Below, one piece after another: positions 13,206-19,261 of a stretch of 20,457 bases of DNA (position 1 is the stretch's first letter; every line of letters starts with the position of its first letter). The notes below the pieces were generated by a model. That model was not told where the DNA came from. It worked only from the letters and a program-made list of their open reading frames with translations, and searched no databases. The translations under genes and the position numbers were made by a program. Source of the DNA: JBHELQ01 sp046262995 (lineage in GTDB: Bacteria > Actinomycetota > Thermoleophilia > Solirubrobacterales > Thermoleophilaceae); the NCBI GenBank assembly GCA_046262995.1, contig JBHELQ010000127.1, positions 1 through 20,457 of the forward strand, read 5' to 3'.

Positions 13206-14522
13206 CTAGTCCAGCTCGCCGAGGGGCTGCTGGGCGGGCTCGCCCGCACTGGGTACGACGAGCTCGTCGATGGCGTCGAGCTGGGCGCGCACGCGCGCGG
13301 CCATCTCCTCCACCATCGCGTATGCCTTGTCGATGCCCGTCTTCGCCCCGCTGAGCTGCGTCTTGACGCGACGCACGTCCTCCATCGCCTGGAGCGCCCG
13401 CTGGACGGTGTCGCGCACGGCCCCCGCGTCGATCTCCTCGCCGTCGCCACGGGCCATCAGCACGCGCGCGCGGGCCAGCCGGTAGCCGAGCTCCAGCGCG
13501 AGCCGCGAGCCGGAATCGGGGTCGTAGCTGACGATCAGCTTGTCGCCGTTGTACTCCCGCAGCTCGTGCAGGCGGGCGGGCAGCTCCTCCTCGCCGGGAA
13601 CGACCAGCAGGGCGAAGTCCGCGTCCCGCTCGGCCATCGCGCGGTCGAGCTGCTCGAGCGCCTCGCGGCGCGACAGCCGGCGGTCCTTGGCCTCGATGAC
13701 GACGCGCCCGAGCGAGGGGCCCTGACAGGCGTCGATCGAGACCACCACGTCCCCGGACTTCCCGGTGGCGCCCTTGAGGTCCCCCACCGCCTCGGAGTCG
13801 TCCCCCTGCGCGGTCGCGATCGCGTCGACGGCCTCGGCCACCTGCTCCTCGAAGCTGCGGCCCTTCGCGGTGCCGCGCTCGCGCTCGGCCTCGAGCTCCT
13901 CGAGCTGCTGCCTCTCGACGCGCAGCGCCTCGAGCTGCTTCTCGAGCTCCCCGAGCCGCTGCAGCAGCGCCTGCTGCGTGGCGTGCTGGCGCTGCTCCGC
14001 CTTCTGGAGCGCGTCGATCGTTCCGGCCTTGAAGTCCGCCAGCGGATTGCTGCCGTCGGCGGACGAGAACTGGCGCACCAGGTCCTCACGCGATCGCGTG
14101 AGCGCCTCCCCGACGATCTCCCGGACGCGGTTCTGGACCGAGGCCGAGCTGCCGTCCGAGAAGAGCTTCTCGAACTCCCGCGACATCTGGCCGTTGTCGG
14201 GCCCGAACACCTCGTCCACCTTCGTCCCGAAGAACTCGGCCACCTCGCGCGCCCGTTCGGTGAAGGCGTGCTCAACCTCCTTGGAGGCGCGGTCGAACTC
14301 CGTCTTGACGTACTCCGCGTTGGCGGCGGCCTGCTCGCGGTCGAGCACGCGCGCACCGATCTCGATGGCGTCCGTGACCGTGCCGGCGGGGTCCTCCCCC
14401 GCCTCCTCGCGCTCGCGCACGAGCCGGACGGCGCACTCGTCGTCGACGACCAGCCCGTCGACGACCAGGCGGTCGCCACCGGTGCGCACGCTTGCCTGCC
14501 TGAGTGGGGTCGCGGCTTCCAT
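13206..14522 (-). CDS. Coiled-coil protein with PD-(D/E)XK nuclease-like core (DUF2130-like)
   Basis: 438 aa from ATG 14522. Residues 1-110 are helical and acidic. About 165-222 form a coiled coil (AEQRQHATQQALLQRLGELE, EKQLEALRVERQQLEELEAE). Residues ~222-355 look like a restriction-endonuclease fold: FEEQVAEAV (Glu225/226), KSGDVVVSID (Asp258) and GRVVIEAKDRRLS with the E-A-K triad end at 277-279, followed by LSRREALEQLDRAMAERDAD and FALLVVPGEEELP. The order E...GD...EAK after a coiled coil is what I recall of DUF2130 proteins. A helical C-terminal region (~365-422) may oligomerise. DNA cleavage is inferred, not shown. The stop TAG abuts the lipoprotein stop in CTAGCTAG. No methylase or helicase is nearby, so a restriction role is not indicated. 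Confidence 0.75.
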   Translation of the reverse strand: MEAATPLRQASVRTGGDRLVVDGLVVDDECAVRLVREREEAGEDPAGTVTDAIEIGARVLDREQAAANAEYVKTEFDRASKEVEHAFTERAREVAEFFGTKVDEVFGPDNGQMSREFEKLFSDGSSASVQNRVREIVGEALTRSREDLVRQFSSADGSNPLADFKAGTIDALQKAEQRQHATQQALLQRLGELEKQLEALRVERQQLEELEAERERGTAKGRSFEEQVAEAVDAIATAQGDDSEAVGDLKGATGKSGDVVVSIDACQGPSLGRVVIEAKDRRLSRREALEQLDRAMAERDADFALLVVPGEEELPARLHELREYNGDKLIVSYDPDSGSRLALELGYRLARARVLMARGDGEEIDAGAVRDTVQRALQAMEDVRRVKTQLSGAKTGIDKAYAMVEEMAARVRAQLDAIDELVVPSAGEPAQQPLGELD

Positions 14523-14527
14523 ATCCG

Positions 14528-14541
14528 AGCGTTCATACGCT
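14528..14541. promoter_or_regulatory. Perfect inverted repeat AGCGT-TCAT-ACGCT in divergent promoter region
   Basis: Five-base arms with a 4-nt spacer lie 6 nt upstream of the nuclease-like gene, in the 76-bp gap before ccr. The repeat overlaps TAGCGT (14542-14537, minus), a possible -10 for the nuclease-like gene. It may be an operator; there is no regulator gene beside it. Confidence 0.4.
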
Positions 14542-14581
14542 AGGGCCCGCGCGGGACGGAACCGCCCCGCGGCGCCGCCGA

Positions 14582-14587
14582 TAGCAT
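14582..14587 (+). promoter_or_regulatory. Candidate -10 box TAGCAT for ccr
   Basis: TAGCAT lies 11 nt before ATG 14599. The intervening bases are all G or C with no Shine-Dalgarno match, so a very short leader is likely. The hexamer is the same as that before the acyltransferase. Confidence 0.4.
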
Positions 14588-14598
14588 CCGGCGCGCGC

Positions 14599-15855
14599 AT
14601 GGCCGTCGACCTCTCAACGGTGTCCGAGCTCGAGGTGGAGCCCGGGACGCTTCCCAAGGCCATGGCCGCCTGGGTGATCCGCGAGGAGCGCGAGGGCGAG
14701 CCCAAGGACGCCTTCCAGCTGGAGGAGATCGAGCTTCCGGAGCCCGGCGCCTTCGAGGTGATCGTGCGGGTGATGGCGGCGGGCGTGAACTACAACAACG
14801 TCTGGGCGGCGCTCGGCGAGCCGGTTTCGGTCATGCGCTACGGCGACCACCCGGAGTGGGGCCACCACATCGGCGGCTCCGACGCCTCCGGGATCGTCTG
14901 GAAGGTCGGCGAGGGGGTCACGCGCTGGAAGCCGGGCGACGAGGTCGTGATCCACTGCAACATGGCCTCCTACGAGGACTACGAGGTGCACGGCCTGGAC
15001 CCGCTCGCGGCCCCCTCCCAGATGATCTGGGGCTACGAGACGACCTGGGGCTCGTTCGCCCAGTTCACGAAGGTGCAGGCGCAGCAGCTTCTGCCGAAGC
15101 CGACCGCCCTGACCTGGGAGGAGGCCGCCTCCTACGGGCTCATGTATTTCACCGCCTACCGGATGCTCATCACCCAGTGCAAGCTACAAGCCGGCCAGCG
15201 GGTCCTCATCTGGGGCGCCGCCGGCGGCCTCGGCGTCTTCGCCACCCAGCTCTGCGCGGCGGCCGGGGCGCACGCGGTCGGCGTCGCGTCCTCGGAGGAC
15301 AAGGGCAGGCTGGTGGAGAAGCTCGGCGCGGCCGGCTGGATCGACCGCAACGAGTTCGCCGGCATGATGCGCCGGGGCGACGAGACGCCGGACGAGGAGA
15401 AGGAGCGCTTCAAGGTCTCGCGCGCCTTCGCGAAGCGCGTGAAGGAGATCCTCGGCGACGCCCCCGACATCGTCTTCGAGCACGTCGGCAAGGCCACCTT
15501 CCCCACCTCGGTGTTCGTCGTCAAGCCGTTCGGCAAGGTCGTGATCTGCGCCGGGACCACCGGCTACAACCTCGACTTCGACGTGCGCTACCTGTGGATG
15601 CGCCAGAAGCAGATCGTGGGCTCCCACTTCGCGAACGCCTACGAGTGCATGAAGGCGAACGCGCTGATCGAGGCGGGGCAGATCCGCCCGGTCCTGTGGC
15701 GCACGCTCGGCTTCGAGGGCGTCCCCGAGGCGCACCAGCTGATGCGCGAGAACAAGCATCTCGGCAAGATCTCGATCCTGGTCGGCGCCGAGAAGGAGGG
15801 CCTCGGGAAGACCAGCGAGGGCGAGGGGGCCATCCGCGCCGAGGTGGGCGCCTAG
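14599..15855 (+). CDS. ccr: Crotonyl-CoA carboxylase/reductase
   Basis: 418 aa from ATG 14599. It is a medium-chain dehydrogenase/reductase with NADPH motif GAAGGLG (206-212). The features of reductive carboxylases are present: VNYNNVWAA (Asn in the CO2 pocket), WGYET (Tyr146, Glu147), FEHVGKATFPTS and GSHFAN (His343). The enzyme converts crotonyl-CoA, CO2 and NADPH to (2S)-ethylmalonyl-CoA, the committing step of the ethylmalonyl-CoA pathway, and also supplies polyketide extender units in some actinobacteria. From memory, GSFAQFTKVQAQQLLPKP matches the proteobacterial enzymes better than Streptomyces Ccr (NFGGLAEIAL). The rest of the pathway is represented by ethylmalonyl-CoA mutase 3.4 kb downstream; no polyketide genes are seen. 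A small gene follows after 2 nt. Confidence 0.95.
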   Translation: MAVDLSTVSELEVEPGTLPKAMAAWVIREEREGEPKDAFQLEEIELPEPGAFEVIVRVMAAGVNYNNVWAALGEPVSVMRYGDHPEWGHHIGGSDASGIVWKVGEGVTRWKPGDEVVIHCNMASYEDYEVHGLDPLAAPSQMIWGYETTWGSFAQFTKVQAQQLLPKPTALTWEEAASYGLMYFTAYRMLITQCKLQAGQRVLIWGAAGGLGVFATQLCAAAGAHAVGVASSEDKGRLVEKLGAAGWIDRNEFAGMMRRGDETPDEEKERFKVSRAFAKRVKEILGDAPDIVFEHVGKATFPTSVFVVKPFGKVVICAGTTGYNLDFDVRYLWMRQKQIVGSHFANAYECMKANALIEAGQIRPVLWRTLGFEGVPEAHQLMRENKHLGKISILVGAEKEGLGKTSEGEGAIRAEVGA

Positions 15856-15857
15856 CC

Positions 15858-16199
15858 ATGCCCGCCGGCAACCGCGACGACGGCGTCGTCGTCGAGATCG
15901 CCTGGCACGTCAATCCCCTGCGCGGCGACCGCTTCAGGGAGGGCTGGCTGCCCATAGCGGAGGCGGTCGTCGACTACGGAGCCACGTGGTGGGCCTTCCT
16001 GCGCGGTCACGAGGGCGGCCTCGACTTCATCCAGCTCGCGGCCTTCCCGTCGAAGGCGGACTTCGAGCGCTACTGGTACTCGGAGCGCGCCGCGGAGGCG
16101 CGCATCGAGCTGTCCGGCTATTACCAGGTGCCCCTGCTGCCCAAGTACCACGAGGTCGTGGGCAGCGGCGACCTGGAGGCCCGCTCGCCCGCGGCCTGA
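15858..16199 (+). CDS. Small protein of unknown function linked to ccr
   Basis: 113 aa from ATG 15858, two bases after the ccr stop, so certainly in the same transcript if expressed. I do not recognise a named family. The pattern GVVVEIAWHVNPLRGDRFRE, then GWLPIAEAVVDYGATWWAFL, then LDFIQLAAFPSKADFERYWY and SERAAEARIELSGYYQVPLL resembles one subunit of a dimeric alpha/beta barrel (NIPSNAP, EthD or ABM type): a strand with a reporter function, helix, FxS-KADFxRYW segment, and a final strand ending in a conserved-looking PKYHEVVGS. Such proteins are often small enzymes or ligand binders. A role in CoA-ester metabolism beside Ccr is inference. The ATG has no separate Shine-Dalgarno, which fits coupled translation. 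Confidence 0.75.
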   Translation: MPAGNRDDGVVVEIAWHVNPLRGDRFREGWLPIAEAVVDYGATWWAFLRGHEGGLDFIQLAAFPSKADFERYWYSERAAEARIELSGYYQVPLLPKYHEVVGSGDLEARSPAA

Positions 16200-16212
16200 C
16201 CTCCGGCCGGAC

Positions 16213-16241
16213 GGCGGGTTTCAACCGCCCCTTCACCGGGG
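16213..16241 (+). other. Two overlapping GC-rich hairpins between the ccr unit and the hydrolase gene
   Basis: GGCGG (16213-16217) can pair with CCGCC (16225-16229), and CCCC (16228-16231) with GGGG (16238-16241). The stems share bases and exclude each other. There is no U-run, so this is not a standard intrinsic terminator. It is the only structured candidate for ending the ccr transcript within this 58-bp gap. Confidence 0.3.
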
Positions 16242-16257
16242 TAACCATCCTCCCGCG

Positions 16258-18093
16258 ATGCGAAGGACCGCAGCGCTAGCTCTCGTGGTCGTGGGGAGCC
16301 TGCTCGCGCCAGTCTCCGCCCACGCCGCGCCGCCGCCCGCTCCGTTCGGGCACTCCTGCCAGCCGCAGAACGGCGTCCTCTTCTGTCCCACGAACACGCT
16401 CGCCGACCGCGTGCCGAGCTTCGAGGGCACACCGCTCGACGTGGACGTGACGCTGCCGGCGAACGCCAAGAGGGGCCAGGCGCTGCCCACCATCGTGATC
16501 ATGCACGGCTGGGGCGGCAGCAAGAAGAGCTACGAGTCGACGAGTCCCGAGGGCTCGACCTCCACCACCTACCACTGGAACAACGTCTACTTCGCGCAGC
16601 GCGGCTACGCGGTCCTCACCTACACCGCGCGTGGCTTCGGACGCTCCTGCGGCAAGGAGGAGCAGTCCGCCAACACTCCGGACTGCCAGGCCCACCGCAG
16701 CTACATCCATCTGGCGGACCAGCGCTGGGAGGACCACGACACGCAGTACCTGCTCGGCCTGCTGGCTGACCAGAAGGTCACCCGCCCGGATGCCATCGGG
16801 GCGACGGGGATCTCCTATGGCGGCGGCCAGAGCATCGAGCTCGCCTACCTGCGCAACCGCACACGGCTCACGAACGGGACCTTCGCCCCCTGGAAGAGCC
16901 CGGGCGGCAAGTCCCTGTCCCTCACGGCCGCCTTCCCGCGCTGGCCGTGGTCCGACCTGAACGCCTCCCTCGACCCGAACGGCCGCTTCCTCGATTCCGC
17001 AACGCCGAGCCCCACGGAGAGCCGCAACCCGATCGGCGTATTCCTGGAGAGCTACAACAGCGGCCTGTTCGCCCTCGGCCAGTCGTCCGGTACCTACTGT
17101 GGTGCCGCCCCGCGCCCGCCGTGCGACGACGACAGCGCCGACATCCAGCGCTGGTTCGCACGCACGCAGGCCGGTGAGCCCGAAACCCCAGACGCGCGAG
17201 CGATCGCCGACGAGATCTTCAACTTCCACCAGGGCTTCGGACTCAGCGGCGCGACGCCGCCGCCGCTGCTGATCGAGAACGGCTGGACCGACGACCTGTT
17301 CCCGCCGCGAGAGGGCATCCGCGTCTACCGGGACGTCGGCTCGAAGACGCCGGTGTCGCTCCAGTTCGGCGACCTCGGGCACTCGCGCGGCTCGAACAAG
17401 GCGAACAGCGACCACTATTTCAACGACCAGGGCTCGGCCTTCTTCGATCACTACCTGAAGAGGAGCAGCTCGAGCGCACCAGCCCCGGGCTCGGTCACCG
17501 CCTTCACCCAGACCTGTCCGAAGACCGCCGACGGCAAGGGGCCCTTCACCGGATCGAGCTACGACACGCTGGCCAAGGGCCAGGTCAGCTTCTCCGACGG
17601 CTCGAGCCAGACGGTCAGCTCCGACGGCGGGAACCCGCCGACCGGGGCGAACTTCGACCCGATCGCCAACACCGACGCCTGCAAGCAGACGGACGAGGAG
17701 ACCGCCCCGGGGACCGCGGTGGTCCAGGGCGACACGGTCACCCAGGGTCAGGAGTACACGCTGCTGGGCCTGCCCAAGGTGACGGCGACGATCGCGACGA
17801 CCGGCAACTCCGGTCAGCTCGACTCGCGCCTCTGGGACGTCGGGCCCGACGGCAACCAGATGCTGGTCAGCCGCGGCGCCTACCGGCTGACAGACAACCA
17901 GACCGGACAGATCACCTTCCAGCTGAACGGCGGCGGCTGGTGCTTCCAGGCCGGGCACCGGCCGAAGCTGGAGCTGCTGGGCAAGGACGAGCCGTACCTG
18001 CGGCCGAGCAACTTCCCGTTCGTGGTGCAGGTCTCGGGGGTCTCAGTGAGCCTGCCCACCGCTGAGGCGACCCAGAGCGGCTGCGCCGGCTAG
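16258..18093 (+). CDS. Secreted CocE/NonD-type alpha/beta hydrolase (X-Pro peptidase-like)
   Basis: 611 aa. A signal peptide (MRRTAALALVVVGSLLAPVS, cleaved after AHA) precedes an alpha/beta-hydrolase domain (~45-410). The oxyanion region is IMHGWGG, the nucleophile is Ser186 in GISYGGGQ, the acid is Asp345 or Asp346 in ENGWTDDLFPP, and the base is His375 in GDLGHSRG. A C-terminal beta-rich region (~480-605: TVTQGQEYTLLGLPKVTATI, SRLWDVGPDGNQMLVSRGAYRL, GHRPKLELLGKD) matches the jelly-roll domain of the PepX/CocE family. It is exported and presumably cleaves esters or peptides outside the membrane; the substrate cannot be read. Several Cys pairs may form disulfides. ATG 16258 lacks a Shine-Dalgarno. 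The stop shares CTAG 18090-18093 with clpS. Confidence 0.88.
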   Translation: MRRTAALALVVVGSLLAPVSAHAAPPPAPFGHSCQPQNGVLFCPTNTLADRVPSFEGTPLDVDVTLPANAKRGQALPTIVIMHGWGGSKKSYESTSPEGSTSTTYHWNNVYFAQRGYAVLTYTARGFGRSCGKEEQSANTPDCQAHRSYIHLADQRWEDHDTQYLLGLLADQKVTRPDAIGATGISYGGGQSIELAYLRNRTRLTNGTFAPWKSPGGKSLSLTAAFPRWPWSDLNASLDPNGRFLDSATPSPTESRNPIGVFLESYNSGLFALGQSSGTYCGAAPRPPCDDDSADIQRWFARTQAGEPETPDARAIADEIFNFHQGFGLSGATPPPLLIENGWTDDLFPPREGIRVYRDVGSKTPVSLQFGDLGHSRGSNKANSDHYFNDQGSAFFDHYLKRSSSSAPAPGSVTAFTQTCPKTADGKGPFTGSSYDTLAKGQVSFSDGSSQTVSSDGGNPPTGANFDPIANTDACKQTDEETAPGTAVVQGDTVTQGQEYTLLGLPKVTATIATTGNSGQLDSRLWDVGPDGNQMLVSRGAYRLTDNQTGQITFQLNGGGWCFQAGHRPKLELLGKDEPYLRPSNFPFVVQVSGVSVSLPTAEATQSGCAG

Positions 18094-18377
18094 GCGCGCT
18101 CGAGCGGCGCCATCGTCAGCCCCGAGTCCTCGAGCTGCTCCCAGTAGAGCTCGGCCGGCTCCTTCGCACCCGACCAGACGATCGCCTGGCCGCTCGAGTG
18201 GATCTGGTTGGCAAGCGCCATGCCACGCTCGTAGCTGACCCCGGGAAGGACGTTCGAGAGGGTTCCGGCGACGCCGTCGAAGGTGTTGTGGTCGTCGTTC
18301 AGGACGATCACCCGCCACTCGCCTCCCAGGTCGCTGCCTGGGTCGCTGGTGCGCGGTAGCTCGACTGTCTCGCTCAC
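18090..18377 (-). CDS. clpS: ATP-dependent Clp protease adaptor ClpS
   Basis: 95 aa from GTG 18377. The ClpS core is clear: WRVIVLNDDHNTFDGVAGTL carries the Asn27-Asp28 pocket that grips N-degron residues, and ANQIHSSGQAIV carries the conserved pocket His60. AELYWEQLEDSGLTMAPLE is the typical C-terminus. ClpS delivers proteins with destabilising N-terminal residues to the ClpAP/ClpCP protease. The start overlaps the stop of the upstream hydrolase gene by four bases (GTGA), and GGAGG lies 4 nt before it, so translation is coupled. No ClpC or Aat gene is in the window. The TAG stop is shared in CTAG with the convergent hydrolase. Confidence 0.92.
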   Translation of the reverse strand: MSETVELPRTSDPGSDLGGEWRVIVLNDDHNTFDGVAGTLSNVLPGVSYERGMALANQIHSSGQAIVWSGAKEPAELYWEQLEDSGLTMAPLERA

Positions 18378-19249
18378 GCGGCCTCCGTGCCCGGTGGACG
18401 GGCGGAGTCGGCCTTCTTGCGCCAGTAGCGGTCGAGCCCGAGATAGAGCTGCTCGGGCGGAGCCGCCTGGAACAGGCGCTGGGCGCCTTCCTGGTCGGTG
18501 CGGTCGGTGGCATCGGCGTCGAGCCGCCGCACGAATTGTTCCTCGTCGCAGCGGCGCGCGACATCGGCATTCTCGACCAGGGACGTGCGGACCCGGTGGA
18601 GCTGGTCCTCCACGTTCGGCGCGGGTCCGAAGTGGGTGAGCTGCAGGCTGTGGGGATTCCAGGACGCGATCACGTGCAGCGAGTCGAGCCACGACTCGAC
18701 GTCGATGTCCGGTGGCGGTGTCGGCGCCAGCGTGTGCTCGAACGGCGGGATTCGGACCCCCGCCGTGTCGCCGACGAAGGCGTCGCGCGACTCCTCGTGC
18801 AGGTAGCTGACGTGGTGGGAGGCGTGCCCGGGCGTGTGCGCGACGTGAAAGCCCTCCACCGTCTCGCCGCCGTATAGGGGTCGGATCCGATCCTCGGGAA
18901 CCGGCGCGACCTCGCCCCACAGCCTCTCCATCTGATCGCCGTAGAGGCGCTCGGCGCTCTTCAGGAGCTTCGAGGGGTCCGCCAGATGGGCCGCCCCGCT
19001 CTCGTGCACGTAGACCTGGAGCTCCGGAAAGCGCCTGCACAGGACGCCGCTCGCGCCGGCGTGATCCAGGTGGACGTGCGTGAGCAGGAGCGCTCGCGGC
19101 ACCACCCCTCCCAGCCCTTCGATCAGCGCCTCGCAGCAGCTGGCGGGGCCCGGGTCCACGACCAGCCCGTCGAGCTCGTAGGCGCAGATCACACGGTCGC
19201 GCCCGAGGTGCATGACATCTATCGCGCGAGCCACGGCCAACTCGACCAT
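18374..19249 (-). CDS. MBL-fold metallo-hydrolase (glyoxalase II-like)
   Basis: 291 aa from ATG 19249, preceded by GGGA with 6-nt spacing. The metallo-beta-lactamase signature THVHLDHAG gives His58, His60, Asp62 and His63, with further ligands His142 (HTPGHASHH), Asp161 (VGDTAG) and His206 (LTHFGP). The N-terminal half is a normal MBL fold. The C-terminal ~75 residues are helical and charged (VEDQLHRVRTSLVENADVAR, then EEQFVRRLDADA and AAPPEQLYLGLDRYWRKKAD), reminiscent of the extra helical domain of LACTB2/RNase-like or thioesterase-like MBL proteins. The substrate is unknown. A later in-frame ATG at 19213 (MHLGRDRV) is a possible start. It is coupled to clpS, and its start is 12 bp from the divergent mutase start. 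Confidence 0.88.
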   Translation of the reverse strand: MVELAVARAIDVMHLGRDRVICAYELDGLVVDPGPASCCEALIEGLGGVVPRALLLTHVHLDHAGASGVLCRRFPELQVYVHESGAAHLADPSKLLKSAERLYGDQMERLWGEVAPVPEDRIRPLYGGETVEGFHVAHTPGHASHHVSYLHEESRDAFVGDTAGVRIPPFEHTLAPTPPPDIDVESWLDSLHVIASWNPHSLQLTHFGPAPNVEDQLHRVRTSLVENADVARRCDEEQFVRRLDADATDRTDQEGAQRLFQAAPPEQLYLGLDRYWRKKADSARPPGTEAA

Positions 19250-19254
19250 ACAAT
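19249..19254 (+). promoter_or_regulatory. Leaderless -10 box TACAAT for ethylmalonyl-CoA mutase
   Basis: TACAAT matches the TATAAT consensus at five of six positions and is followed by exactly 7 nt and GTG 19262. No Shine-Dalgarno is present. Its first base is also the first base of the start codon (on the opposite strand) of the MBL hydrolase. No -35 is seen. Confidence 0.6.
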
Positions 19255-19261
19255 TCCCGGT

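Noticed and set aside
13206..14522. Restriction-modification or defence island around the nuclease-like gene
   Set aside because: The flanking genes are a lipoprotein and ccr, with no methylase, helicase or other defence gene in the window.
13566..14543. Plus-strand frame opposite the nuclease-like gene
   Set aside because: It is a Leu/Arg/Glu-rich shadow. The minus strand has a coherent coiled coil plus an E-D-EAK motif series.
16213..16241. Intrinsic terminator after the ccr unit
   Set aside because: The hairpins have short stems and no U-tract; I kept them only as structured sequence with low confidence.
16276..17958. 560-codon minus-strand frame opposite the secreted hydrolase
   Set aside because: The hydrolase has a signal peptide and a full catalytic triad; the antisense frame has no recognisable domain.
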